A stretch of DNA of 64,000 nucleotides, taken from positions 1 to 64,000 of the forward strand of contig JAFTIM010000001.1 of assembly GCA_017456885.1 (NCBI GenBank), in the 5' to 3' direction. Below are positions 34,514 through 43,800 of this stretch, one piece after another. Position numbers and translations under genes: made by a program. Origin of the DNA: Paludibacteraceae bacterium (GTDB lineage Bacteria; Bacteroidota; Bacteroidia; Bacteroidales; Paludibacteraceae). Position 1 is the first letter of the stretch, and each line of letters opens with the position of its first letter. The notes below the pieces were generated by a model. It saw only the letters and a program-made list of their open reading frames with translations. It did not search any database and was not told the DNA's origin.

Positions 34514-35764
34514 ATGGAAACTTTGCAACAAATACTTGAAAAAGCCCGACTTGCATCATACGATTTGAATCTGTTGGAAACAGCCCGACTTGATGCGGTA
34601 TTGCACGCAGTTGCTGATGCTACAGAGGAGAATATGCAATTTATTTTGTCGGAAAATCGTAAAGATTTGGACAAAATGGACCCGACAAATCCGAAATACG
34701 ACCGTCTGCAACTGACCGAAAATCGTGTGCGAGAGATAGCCAAAGGCATACGCGAGGTGGCGGCGCTGCCTTCGCCTTTGAATTTGATTTTGGAAGAACG
34801 TGTGCGTCCAAACGGGCTGAAATTACAAAAAATATCGGTTCCGTTTGGAGTGATAGGCATTATTTACGAAGCTCGTCCGAATGTGAGTTTAGATGTGTTT
34901 TCGCTTTGTTTCAAGTCGGGAAATGTCTGTTTGCTCAAAGGCGGAAGCGATGCCGCTTGTTCCAATCGTGCTATTGTGGATATAATTCGAGGTGTATTGC
35001 TCAAGCAGGGATTGAATCCCGATTTTGTAACGCTACTGCCCAACGAGCGTGAAGCAACAACGGAGTTGCTAAATGCAGTTGGCTATGTCGATTTGATTAT
35101 CCCTCGTGGAAGTTCGGGGCTTATCAATTTTGTACGTGCAAATGCAAAAGTGCCTGTAATAGAGACAGGTGCGGGCATTTGTCATACCTATTTCGATGAA
35201 TTTGGCGATAAGGAGAAAGCCGAAAGAATCGTGTTTAATGCAAAAACTCGTAGAGTGAGCGTATGCAATGCTTTGGATTGCTTGATTGTACACGAACAAC
35301 GCTTGTCCGATTTAGCTTTTGTATGCCAACGCCTTGCCGATAAAAAGGTGATAATTTATGCCGATGCCAAGTCATACTCGTTTTTGTTGGGAAAATATCC
35401 GTCGGAGTTGTTACAAAAAGCAACAAACGAAAGTTTCGGCACTGAATTTTTGGACTATAAAATGTCCGTCAAAACGGTGGAAACCATACAACAAGCCATT
35501 GCACATATTACGAAGTATTCGTCGAAACATAGCGAAGCCATTATCAGCGAAAATGCTGCCAACGTAGCTTATTTCCAAAAGGTGGTTGACGCTGCTTGTG
35601 TCTATGCCAATGCCTCAACAGCATTTACCGATGGCGGACAATTCGGATTGGGAGCGGAAATCGGTATTTCAACGCAAAAAATGCATGCTCGCGGTCCGAT
35701 GGCACTGCGTGAAATCACCTCTTACAAATGGCTCATCAGCGGCAATGGGCAAGTCAGAGAGTAG
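34514..35764 (+). CDS. proA: Gamma-glutamyl phosphate reductase
   Basis: This aldehyde-dehydrogenase-fold enzyme of 416 residues reduces glutamyl 5-phosphate to the semialdehyde in proline synthesis. Motifs: [42 protein letters not shown] and [19 protein letters not shown], which holds the catalytic Cys. It follows nspC by 1 base and meets the polysaccharide locus end to end with an 8-base gap. proB is not in the window. Confidence 0.95.
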   Translation: METLQQILEKARLASYDLNLLETARLDAVLHAVADATEENMQFILSENRKDLDKMDPTNPKYDRLQLTENRVREIAKGIREVAALPSPLNLILEERVRPNGLKLQKISVPFGVIGIIYEARPNVSLDVFSLCFKSGNVCLLKGGSDAACSNRAIVDIIRGVLLKQGLNPDFVTLLPNEREATTELLNAVGYVDLIIPRGSSGLINFVRANAKVPVIETGAGICHTYFDEFGDKEKAERIVFNAKTRRVSVCNALDCLIVHEQRLSDLAFVCQRLADKKVIIYADAKSYSFLLGKYPSELLQKATNESFGTEFLDYKMSVKTVETIQQAIAHITKYSSKHSEAIISENAANVAYFQKVVDAACVYANASTAFTDGGQFGLGAEIGISTQKMHARGPMALREITSYKWLISGNGQVRE

Positions 35765-35772
35765 GGTAAATA

Positions 35773-36363
35773 TCATTCACTCACTATCACCCAGAAAGTT
35801 TTGAAAATCAATTTGATGTCATACCAAAAACCATGTTTCTCTACATATTCCAAATAGAGCCGCAATTTCTCTTGCATAATGACTTCTATGTAGTACTTTT
35901 CCGGGTCTTCTGCTTTCTCCAATAGTTCATTCTCATTGCGAAATTTGATACTTGCAGGGTCTGTTATACCAGGGCGAACGTCAAGAACATGCAACTGCTC
36001 TTTGGTCCAATAGTCCACATAGTGTCGCACCTCTGGGCGAGGTCCGACCAGACTCATATCGCCAATAAATACATTTATCAACTGGGGCAGTTCATCAATC
36101 TTGAACTTACGGATGAAATAGCCCGAGCGCGTAACGCGAGGGTCGCGCCCCCCGATGGTAACAAGACTACCTTTGTCGGACCCAACGCGCATAGAGCGGA
36201 ACTTAAAAATACGGAAATCACGATTGTAACGTCCGACACGCACTTGACGATAAAAGACCGGTCCCGGGGAATCCAACTTTATCCAAACAGCCACCAAAAG
36301 GAACAAAGGAGACAACAAAAGCAACCCAATTCCACTCGCCACAATATCAAACACTCGCTTCAT
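35773..36363 (-). CDS. PglC-type initiating sugar-phosphate transferase
   Basis: This protein of 196 residues moves a phospho-sugar from a UDP-sugar onto undecaprenyl phosphate, the first step of repeat-unit assembly. It is of the short monotopic type: one hydrophobic membrane helix (about 9-30), then DSPGPVFYRQVRVGR, FKFRSMRV, GYFIRKFKIDELPQLINVFIGDMSLVGPRPE and DVRPGITDPAS. It is the last gene of the locus. A decayed copy lies at 37612-38201. Its DNA is G/C-rich (39 of 60 in line 36121-36180) in contrast to that copy. Confidence 0.92.
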   Translation of the reverse strand: MKRVFDIVASGIGLLLLSPLFLLVAVWIKLDSPGPVFYRQVRVGRYNRDFRIFKFRSMRVGSDKGSLVTIGGRDPRVTRSGYFIRKFKIDELPQLINVFIGDMSLVGPRPEVRHYVDYWTKEQLHVLDVRPGITDPASIKFRNENELLEKAEDPEKYYIEVIMQEKLRLYLEYVEKHGFWYDIKLIFKTFWVIVSE

Positions 36364-36372
36364 CTTGTCGCA

Positions 36373-37593
36373 CTATTTGGCAGATACAATCGCCACAAAA
36401 TTGTCAATCACATACTGCACCTCTTCGTCTGTCAAGCAAGTATGCAGCGGCAATGTAATCTCATTCGCAAAGCGAGCATACGCATTCGGATAGTCGGCAA
36501 TATCAAATCCTAAGTTCTTATATGCCGTCATCATAGGAAGGGGCTTATAGTGTACATTCGTCGCTATACCCTGCTCTGCCATTTTGACTATGATTTCTTG
36601 TCTTCGCTCTGTGTCTGCGCCCGGTATTCGTGTAATATAGAGGTGTCCGGAAGATTGGTGTTGCTCGTTATAGTGGTCAAGCACCTCAATACCCAACGGG
36701 CGAAAAGCCTCGTCATACTTGCGGATAATCTCCCGACGTCGCTCAAGCAATGCAGGGTAGCGCTTCAACTGTACTAGCCCGAGAGCCGCCATAATGTCAG
36801 TCATGTTACATTTGTACCACGGGCCGACAATATCATACTCCCATGCCCCTAACTTGGTTTTTGCCAAGGCATCTTTGGACTGCCCATGCAGCGAATAGAG
36901 TTGCGCCATGTGGTAGAGTTCATCCTCGTCTATGCCTGGAATGGGTCTCCACGTGAGTGCACCACCTTCCGCGGTGGTCAGGTTCTTCACTGCATGGAAC
37001 GAGAAAGAAGTGAAATCCGCCACGGAACCAATCATCTGTCCATGATAAGAAGCCCCGAAAGCATGTGCCGCATCCGCACAAATCGCCACTCGCCCCAAAG
37101 CACGTTGTATGTCATTAGAGGGTTGGAATAGGGTTTTCTTGCGTTCTACGATGGCAAAAATGCGGTCGTAATCACAAGGGATACCGGCAAGGTCAACCGA
37201 GATAATCGCCTTGGTGGCAGGCGTTATTGCTTTTTCCAAAGCCTCATAGTCCATCTCCAATCCATTGGGTTGCACATCTACCATCACCAACTTGGCTCCC
37301 ACATGGCACACGACCGATGCGGAGGCAGTATATGTATAAGCAGGGACTATCACCTCATCGCCGGCACCTATCCCCAATAAGCGCAACGCCATCTCGGCAC
37401 ATGCGGTCTGCGAATTGAGACACACCGCCTTGTTCACCCCCACATAGGAGGCTATCTGCCGCTCAAACTCTTTGGTTCTCGGACCAGTCGTAATCCATCC
37501 GCTCAGGATGGCATCCGCTACCTCTTTCACCTCCGCCTCCGTCATATCCGGCGGAGAAAACGGAATATTACGTTTTTTTAATTCTGAACTCAT
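36373..37593 (-). CDS. DegT/DnrJ/EryC1/StrS sugar aminotransferase
   Basis: This PLP enzyme of 406 residues aminates a 4-keto (or 3-keto) nucleotide sugar, in the manner of PglE or related enzymes. VIVPAYTYTASASV is the family substrate region, ADAAHAFGA the PLP-binding part, and K203 in FSFHAVKNLTTAEGG the Schiff-base lysine. With the sugar transferase 9 bases downstream it resembles a bacillosamine-type start module, but the matching 4,6-dehydratase could also be elsewhere in the genome. Base composition matches the sugar transferase rather than the AT-rich genes upstream. Confidence 0.9.
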   Translation of the reverse strand: MSSELKKRNIPFSPPDMTEAEVKEVADAILSGWITTGPRTKEFERQIASYVGVNKAVCLNSQTACAEMALRLLGIGAGDEVIVPAYTYTASASVVCHVGAKLVMVDVQPNGLEMDYEALEKAITPATKAIISVDLAGIPCDYDRIFAIVERKKTLFQPSNDIQRALGRVAICADAAHAFGASYHGQMIGSVADFTSFSFHAVKNLTTAEGGALTWRPIPGIDEDELYHMAQLYSLHGQSKDALAKTKLGAWEYDIVGPWYKCNMTDIMAALGLVQLKRYPALLERRREIIRKYDEAFRPLGIEVLDHYNEQHQSSGHLYITRIPGADTERRQEIIVKMAEQGIATNVHYKPLPMMTAYKNLGFDIADYPNAYARFANEITLPLHTCLTDEEVQYVIDNFVAIVSAK

Positions 37594-37611
37594 ATATTAT
37601 ATTTTTTATTA

Positions 37612-38201
37612 TCTTTTTGAGATTATCATCCAAAACGTTTTTTTAATCAATTTTATATCATACCCAAAACTATGTTTTTTTAATATATTCCAAGTATGAT
37701 TTAGTCTTTTCTTACATTATGACTTCTATATAATAAATTTCTGGATTTTTCTTTTTCTAATAATTCATTTTCATTCCTAAATTTTATGCTTGTTGAATCT
37801 GTTATTCCTAGTCGTATATCTAAAACATGCATCTGCTCATCTGTTCAATAATTCACATAATGACGAACCTCAGGACATGGTTCCGCCAAACTCATATCAC
37901 CGATAAATACATTTATCAGTTGTGGCAGTTCATTAAACTTAAATTTACGGATAAAATAGCCCGAACAAGTAACATGAGGGTCTCTGTTACCAATTGTAAC
38001 CAAATTACCTTTATCGTTATCAACACGCATGGGTCTAAATTTAAAATTCTAAAATCTTTGTTATGGCAACTTACACGAACCTATCTTGTAAAATACTGGA
38101 CCTTTTGAAACTAATTTGATCCAAATAGAAAGTATTAGAAATAGAGGATTGAATATAAGTAACCCCATCCCACTAACAAGAATGTCAAATATGCGTTTCA
38201 C
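37612..38201 (-). pseudogene. Decayed copy of the PglC-type sugar transferase
   Basis: The whole 37594-38210 gap is a degraded copy of the 35773-36363 gene on the same strand. From a GTG at 38201 it reads VKRIFDILVSGMGLL and PVFYK before stopping in-frame after about 47 residues. Further on, a frame at 37845-38030 reads GYFIRKFKFNELPQLINVF and GDMSLAEPCPEVRHY, then stops at a TGA that replaces a Trp codon. Frameshifts and stops are spread over its length. The DNA is very A/T-rich (13 G or C of 60 in line 37621-37680). Confidence 0.85.
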
Positions 38202-38210
38202 TGATATTGT

Positions 38211-38825
38211 TTATAAATGTTTAATAAATCTATACATACGTCTTTGTGGGTATGTGATAAAGTCATAAAGAATATTATATCCCATACTTTTATAAAACGC
38301 TATTGTAGCATCATTATCGTAATAATCTGTTGTTAAGGATAGATTCTCTACACCTTTTATTTTTAATTCTTTTTCAGTTTCTTTCAGTAAAATTTTACCA
38401 ATTCCTTTTTTTTGTTGATTACTCTTAACTGCAATAGAGAATAATTCTGCATAATTTTCATCGTCTTCGATAACATCACTTTTTTTTGTAAGATTTCTTA
38501 CAAGACGAATTAATGCTTTGGGATTAGAAAATAACATTTTAAAAGACCATAAACCAAAACTATATAAATTGGATCTAATAAGACGTGTATTAAAGCCTTT
38601 ACTCATAACCGTTGCTACGGAAAATCCCACAATTTTATCATTATCAACTGCAACAAAACATACTGTTTCATGATTCTTAATAAGGCTATAATAATAAAAC
38701 TTTAAGAAATCAGCACCCAATGATGTTAAGAAGAAATTTTCAAATGTATCATGATGAATTTGAACAATTTGATCTACATCTAACAAAGTTGATTTTTTAG
38801 TAGTGTACATTGTTTGTTTTTCCAT
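38211..38825 (-). CDS. GNAT-family N-acetyltransferase
   Basis: This protein of 204 residues has a GNAT fold: FVAVDNDKIVGFSVATV (beta strands 2-4), a core AELFSIAVKSNQQKKGIGKILLKETEKEL with the Q/R-x-x-G-x-G/A acetyl-CoA loop (QQKKGIG), and a C-terminal YKSMGY motif. Lying between the sugar transferase remnant and the WbuB-like gene, it probably acetylates an amino sugar of the polysaccharide. Strongly AT-rich. Confidence 0.85.
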   Translation of the reverse strand: MEKQTMYTTKKSTLLDVDQIVQIHHDTFENFFLTSLGADFLKFYYYSLIKNHETVCFVAVDNDKIVGFSVATVMSKGFNTRLIRSNLYSFGLWSFKMLFSNPKALIRLVRNLTKKSDVIEDDENYAELFSIAVKSNQQKKGIGKILLKETEKELKIKGVENLSLTTDYYDNDATIAFYKSMGYNILYDFITYPQRRMYRFIKHL

Positions 38826-38833
38826 GTTATTTT

Positions 38834-40099
38834 TTACTCAGATTCTTTTTCAAAAATACCAACAACTTCTTTCACCACTTTAATATACTTGCTCGTACCT
38901 ATCTCACGAGTAAGATTATTCATAATAAACTTGCGACCGTTCTTGCCAAGTTGAACAGCTTTTTCTTGATTGTGATAAAGCTCTAATATTGCATTTTTGA
39001 AAGCTTTTTTATTACCGGCTTGAGTAAAGATTCCACAATTATTATTTTCTATTATATTTTTTAATTCCCCTTTATCAAAATTAGCAATTACGGCTACTCC
39101 TGCAGACATGATACTCCATGTCTTACTTGGCATAGCACTACCTCCTAATCCTTTCTTGCAAGATACTATACATGCATTTCCTATACTATATACTTGAGAT
39201 ACTTTTTCGTATGGTTGTAGAGGAAAGAAAGAAATATTATTTAACTTCAAGGTTTTAACTATTTCTTTATAGTCCCGTTCTAAACCACCTGTTCCAAATA
39301 TTATAAAATTAATATCTGTAATATCTTTAATTTCATTAGCAGTATCTACGATAATCTCTATATTTTGAGCATTACCTAAATTTCCAGCATAAACTATATA
39401 GAATTTTTGACGGTCTAATCCTAATTCATCAAATAGAGGATTATCTTCCCGCGAAATAGGAATGATGGCTTGTTCGTCAACCCAATTGTAGATGACTTCA
39501 ATTTTCTCTTCTGGAACACCTTTCTTCATGATGTTACGTTTAAAGTCTTGAGAAATAACAATAATTTTATCAGCATTAGAATATGTAAAATTCTCTATTA
39601 TACGACCTATCTTCCACAGAAAGCCATTCTTTTTAGCGAGACCTGTCCCCACAAGTGAATCAGGAAATATATCTTGCAGATTATAGATGATAGGGATTCG
39701 TCTAAATTTCTTAACAAGAGCAGCCATCGCACCCTGTATAGGAGGAGTACTAGCTATAAACATAACATTACAAGAACGAGCATCCTTACTGAAAATAGCT
39801 TTGTTAAATTGCTTTATACACGATAGTGAATATCTTAATGCCCTAAGTATAGGATTCCTCTTCTCTCGAATAAGATTAAATCTATGAATTACCATCTTAC
39901 CCTTAAAAAGCACTTCATGTTTGTGTGTTCTTTTATATTCAAGTCGAACAGCATTATCTATACCTCGAGAAGGAATAGGAGTATATAAACAAACATTTAT
40001 ATCATTGTTTACAAAATCACAATATAAATTCTCATACAAATACAGACTTGCAGCAGTTTCGGGTGCGTAATATGCAGAAAATGACAATAGATTGATCAT
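38834..40099 (-). CDS. GT4 glycosyltransferase, WbuB-like (probable L-FucNAc transferase)
   Basis: This protein of 421 residues has the N-terminal acceptor domain (SFSAYYAPETAAS, IASTPPIQGAMAALVKKFRRIP, YNLQDIFPDSLVGTG) and a C-terminal GT4 donor domain (VYAGNLGNAQNIEIIVDTANE, SKTWSIMSAGVAVIANFDKGE). The NLQDIFPDS stretch is typical of WbuB-type transferases, which add N-acetyl-L-fucosamine. It directly follows the three genes that make UDP-L-FucNAc, in line with this role. Confidence 0.85.
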   Translation of the reverse strand: MINLLSFSAYYAPETAASLYLYENLYCDFVNNDINVCLYTPIPSRGIDNAVRLEYKRTHKHEVLFKGKMVIHRFNLIREKRNPILRALRYSLSCIKQFNKAIFSKDARSCNVMFIASTPPIQGAMAALVKKFRRIPIIYNLQDIFPDSLVGTGLAKKNGFLWKIGRIIENFTYSNADKIIVISQDFKRNIMKKGVPEEKIEVIYNWVDEQAIIPISREDNPLFDELGLDRQKFYIVYAGNLGNAQNIEIIVDTANEIKDITDINFIIFGTGGLERDYKEIVKTLKLNNISFFPLQPYEKVSQVYSIGNACIVSCKKGLGGSAMPSKTWSIMSAGVAVIANFDKGELKNIIENNNCGIFTQAGNKKAFKNAILELYHNQEKAVQLGKNGRKFIMNNLTREIGTSKYIKVVKEVVGIFEKESE

Positions 40100-40129
40100 C
40101 TTATTTTTTAGTTTTATAAAAGTCCCTAT

Positions 40130-41305
40130 TCATTTCCTCCACACCATCTTATTAACAATCCCCACATAGCTTTGGATAATTTTCACCACCTTTGTGCTGA
40201 CGTTTTCATCTACATAATCGGGCACGGGAATACCATGCTGACCATTCTTGCAGAGCTCCACTGCCGTATCTACAGCCTGAAGCAACGACTTCTCATCAAT
40301 ACCGGCAATGATGAAATCACCCTTGTCGATTGCCTCCGGACGCTCTGTGCTTGTACGGATGCAGATGGCAGGGAATGGATGTCCAATACTTGTGAAGAAA
40401 CTGCTTTCCTCGGGTAGTGTGCCTGAGTCTGAAACGACGGCAAAAGCGTTCATCTGGAGGCAGTTGTAGTCGTGAAAGCCTAATGGTTCGTGCTGGATTA
40501 CTCGCTTGTCGAGTTTGAAACCGCTTGCGGCAAGTCGGTTGCGTGAGCGGGGATGACAACTATAGAGGATAGGTATATCGTATTTTTCTGCCATTTTGTT
40601 GATGGCGTTGAAAAGGGACAAAAAGTTCTTTTCGGTATCAATATTCTCCTCTCGATGAGCCGACAGAAGAATATACTTGCCCTTTTCCAATCCAAGACGT
40701 TGATGAATATCGCTTGACTCTATTTCAGTAAGGTTCTGATGCAATACCTCTGCCATAGGGGAGCCTGTAACGTATGTACGCTCCTTTGGTAGTCCGCAGT
40801 CGGCAAGGTAGCGTCGTGCGTGTTCTGAATATGCCATGTTCACATCAGAAATGATATCAACGATTCTGCGGTTGGTTTCTTCCGGCAGACACTCGTCTTT
40901 GCATCTGTTGCCCGCCTCCATGTGGAAGATGGGAATATGCAGACGCTTTGCACCAATCACGCTCAAGCAAGAGTTCGTATCGCCTAACACCAATACGGCA
41001 TCGGGTTGCAGTTGTACCATTAGTTTATAACTTTTGTCAATAATATTACCCATAGTAGCACCGAGGTCATCGCCTACCGCATCTAAATAGACTTCAGGAT
41101 CTTTTAGCTTTAAATCCTTAAAAAATACACCATTGAGGTTGTAATCATAATTTTGTCCCGTGTGTGCCAATATGCAGTCGAAGTATTTACGACATTTGTT
41201 TATGACTGCTGCAAGACGGATAATCTCCGGTCGAGTACCTACGATGATGAGAAGCTTCAGCTTGCCGTTTTCTTGCCACTTAATATCTGAATAATCAGTT
41301 TTCAT
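40130..41305 (-). CDS. UDP-N-acetylglucosamine 2-epimerase family enzyme, CapG/FnlC-like
   Basis: This 391-residue enzyme has the WecB-type fold: LLIIVGTRPEIIRLAAVI at the N-terminus, HTGQNYDYNLNGVFF, LVLGDTNSCLSVIGAKR, HMEAGNRCKDECLPEETNRRIVD and SDSGTLPEESSF. Third in a CapE-CapF-CapG row, it most likely performs the last 2-epimerisation to UDP-N-acetyl-L-fucosamine rather than the ManNAc reaction. The reading comes mainly from gene order. Confidence 0.9.
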   Translation of the reverse strand: MKTDYSDIKWQENGKLKLLIIVGTRPEIIRLAAVINKCRKYFDCILAHTGQNYDYNLNGVFFKDLKLKDPEVYLDAVGDDLGATMGNIIDKSYKLMVQLQPDAVLVLGDTNSCLSVIGAKRLHIPIFHMEAGNRCKDECLPEETNRRIVDIISDVNMAYSEHARRYLADCGLPKERTYVTGSPMAEVLHQNLTEIESSDIHQRLGLEKGKYILLSAHREENIDTEKNFLSLFNAINKMAEKYDIPILYSCHPRSRNRLAASGFKLDKRVIQHEPLGFHDYNCLQMNAFAVVSDSGTLPEESSFFTSIGHPFPAICIRTSTERPEAIDKGDFIIAGIDEKSLLQAVDTAVELCKNGQHGIPVPDYVDENVSTKVVKIIQSYVGIVNKMVWRK

Positions 41306-41314
41306 AATATTGTC

Positions 41315-42520
41315 TTATTTTTTTACAGGTTCAAAATAGGTGTCCGGTCTATTCGGATTGAAGCACTCGTTACAATACATTACGGTTACAAGGTTTTCCG
41401 TTTCCGATAGATTGATAATGTTGTGTGTATATCCTGGCAGCATGTGTATGGCTTCTATTTTTTCGCCACTGACTTCAAATTCGATTATTTCGTCTGAACC
41501 GATTTTGCGCTCTTGTATCAGTCCATGTCCTGCTACCACGATAAAAAATTCCCATTTCGTGTGATGCCAATGTTCTCCTTTGGTAATTCCCGGTTTTGAG
41601 ATATTGATGGAAACTTGTCCGCAATTCAATGTTTTTATCAATTCGGTGAACGAGCCTCTGTCGTCAATGTTCATTTTTAGAGGGAACGCCATTTTTTCTT
41701 TCGGAAGATACGATAGGTAGGTGGAGTATAGTTTCTTTGCAAACGAATTGTCCGGTATCTCGGGGATAAGCAGTGTTTGAGGTTGAGACTTGAACGATTG
41801 CAACAAATCTACAATTTCGCCAAGTGTCGCTTTGTGAGTTTGAGGCACTGCACAATACAATCCGTCATCTTTTAAAATAGTTTCCACACCGTTAAATTCA
41901 CAATGATGTTCTCCGCCTTTTAAGGCGGATATCATTTCATCTACAAGGTCGTCAATGTAAAGCAATTCCAATTCTGTACTTCTGTCATTGACCTGTATAG
42001 GTAGGTCGTTGGCTATGTTGTGGCAAAATGTGGCAACTGCACTGTTATAATTTGGGCGACACCATTTGCCGAACAAGTTCGGAAATCGATAAACAAGCAC
42101 CTTTGCACCGGTCTCTTTTGCATATTGAAACATTAAATCCTCACCTGCTTTTTTGCTTTTACCGTATTCTGACGTACCAAATCGACCTGCCAACGTAGCT
42201 TGTATGGAGCTGCTAATCATCACGGGGCATTTGTTACCATGTTTTTTTAGTGTGTTGAGCAAGATTGTTGCAAAGCCAAAATTGCCTTTCATAAATTCCT
42301 CAGGGTCTTGCGGACGATTAACTCCTGCAAGATTGAAAACGAAATCACAATTTTTACACCACGCATCAAGCTGCTCGGTAGTGGAATCAATGTCATATTC
42401 ATATATTTCATTGATCTCAATCTCTCCATACCAACGAGCTTTCCCTTCACTGATATTTTTAAGTTGTGCCACGAGGTTTTTCCCTACAAATCCTTTGGCT
42501 CCTGTTACCAATACATTCAT
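41315..42520 (-). CDS. NAD-dependent reductase with C-terminal cupin, CapF/FnlB-like
   Basis: This two-domain protein has 401 residues: an N-terminal SDR domain (about 1-250; VTGAKGFVGKNLVAQL binds the nucleotide, SEYGKSKKAGEDL carries the Tyr-x-x-x-Lys pair) and a C-terminal cupin (about 270-395; GITKGEHWHHTKWEFFIVVAGHG holds metal-binding His). This architecture matches CapF of Staphylococcus aureus, which epimerises and reduces the CapE product with NADPH. It lies between CapE- and CapG-like genes. Confidence 0.92.
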   Translation of the reverse strand: MNVLVTGAKGFVGKNLVAQLKNISEGKARWYGEIEINEIYEYDIDSTTEQLDAWCKNCDFVFNLAGVNRPQDPEEFMKGNFGFATILLNTLKKHGNKCPVMISSSIQATLAGRFGTSEYGKSKKAGEDLMFQYAKETGAKVLVYRFPNLFGKWCRPNYNSAVATFCHNIANDLPIQVNDRSTELELLYIDDLVDEMISALKGGEHHCEFNGVETILKDDGLYCAVPQTHKATLGEIVDLLQSFKSQPQTLLIPEIPDNSFAKKLYSTYLSYLPKEKMAFPLKMNIDDRGSFTELIKTLNCGQVSINISKPGITKGEHWHHTKWEFFIVVAGHGLIQERKIGSDEIIEFEVSGEKIEAIHMLPGYTHNIINLSETENLVTVMYCNECFNPNRPDTYFEPVKK

Positions 42521-42539
42521 GTTGATAGGTGTATAAAAA

Positions 42540-43613
42540 TTATTCTGAACGTATCTCTTTCGCTTTACTTCGGGGTTGCAAACCCAAGTCTTCCCGAATA
42601 AAACGGAGTTTAAGCAATAATTGTTTCATTCCATCAATGTCCAGTCGGGTAGTGTTGTGCGAATGATAATCCTCTATTTTTGCCATTTCCTGATTCCCTT
42701 CTGTGAAAAACTTGTCATAATTCAAATCGCGATTGTCGCAAGGGATACGATAATAGTTGCCCATATCGATGGCTTTTGCCATCTCTTCGCGAGTAACAAG
42801 GGTTTCATATAACTTTTCGCCATGGCGGGTGCCTATCACTTTTACTTCGGTTTCAGCATACTTTGGATTGACTTTCGAATAAGTTTGTTTCAGAGCTTCG
42901 GCTAACACTTCAAGGGTTGCAGCAGGAGCTTTTTGTACAAACAAATCTCCGTTTTTACCATGTTGGAAAGCATAAATTACCAAATCGACTGCATCGTCAA
43001 GTGTCATCATAAAGCGTGTCATATTTGGGTCGGTTATGGTGATTGGTTTTCCTTGCTCCATTTGTTCTACCCAAAGCGGAATAACCGATCCGCGACTTGC
43101 CATAACATTGCCATAACGAGTACAACAAATTGTAGTTGTTGCATTTTCGCCCAATTCGCGACCTTTGGCTATAGCTACTTTTTCCATCAATGCTTTTGAA
43201 ATGCCCATTGCGTTGATAGGGTATGCTGCTTTGTCGGTGGAGAGTACAACCACGTTTTTTACACCATGTTCGATAGCCGATAAAAGTACATTGTTTGTAC
43301 CTACTACGTTGGTCATAGTGGCTTCCATGGGAAAGAATTCACACGAGGGAACTTGCTTGAGTGCGGCAGCCGAGAATACATAATCGACGCCCCGCATAGC
43401 CACATCAACCGATTGCTTATTGCGAACATCGCCAATATAAAATTTTACTTTCGGATTTTGCAGTGCATGACGCATATCGTCTTGTTTCTTTTCGTCGCGC
43501 GAAAAAATGCGTATCTCTTTTATGTCCGAGTCTAAAAAACGACGCAATACCGCATTCCCGAAACTACCTGTACCTCCCGTAATTAACAATACTTTATCTT
43601 TAAAAATTGACAT
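42540..43613 (-). CDS. UDP-GlcNAc 4,6-dehydratase/5-epimerase, CapE/FnlA-like
   Basis: This SDR enzyme of 357 residues starts the UDP-L-FucNAc path. GGTGSFGNAVLRRFLD binds NAD(P), FSRDEKKQDDMR follows, AALKQVPSCEFFPMEA is the family active-site loop, and STDKAAYPINAMGISKALMEK carries the catalytic Lys of the Met-x-x-x-Lys variant. The 187-base gap upstream holds a possible internal promoter, so these three genes may form their own subunit of the locus. Confidence 0.92.
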   Translation of the reverse strand: MSIFKDKVLLITGGTGSFGNAVLRRFLDSDIKEIRIFSRDEKKQDDMRHALQNPKVKFYIGDVRNKQSVDVAMRGVDYVFSAAALKQVPSCEFFPMEATMTNVVGTNNVLLSAIEHGVKNVVVLSTDKAAYPINAMGISKALMEKVAIAKGRELGENATTTICCTRYGNVMASRGSVIPLWVEQMEQGKPITITDPNMTRFMMTLDDAVDLVIYAFQHGKNGDLFVQKAPAATLEVLAEALKQTYSKVNPKYAETEVKVIGTRHGEKLYETLVTREEMAKAIDMGNYYRIPCDNRDLNYDKFFTEGNQEMAKIEDYHSHNTTRLDIDGMKQLLLKLRFIREDLGLQPRSKAKEIRSE

Positions 43614-43726
43614 GTGAATGAATATTTAATTTGCTTTTTTTATAAAAATATCAAAATTTGTCAGTTCAGTAGAGAATCAATATTTCTCTGCATTAGCATT
43701 TTATAAGAAAATGACATAATAGTCCA

Positions 43727-43734
43727 CAAAGATA
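43727..43734 (-). promoter_or_regulatory. -7 element before the UDP-FucNAc genes
   Basis: TATCTTTG on the minus strand matches TAnnTTTG in the longest clean gap of the polysaccharide locus, 113 bases before the CapE-like start codon. No -33 match, so it is tentative. Nothing else was recognised in this gap. Confidence 0.4.
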
Positions 43735-43800
43735 AACAAATCTTCTCCTATTCTTTTCGCTGAAGACGAAGATTTTATGCCTAATATGAAATAAGGATTT

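Noticed and set aside
43614-43800. Invertible promoter or insertion remnant in the largest gap of the polysaccharide locus
   Set aside because: No inverted repeat pair of useful length and no coding remnant were seen; only a -7-like element.
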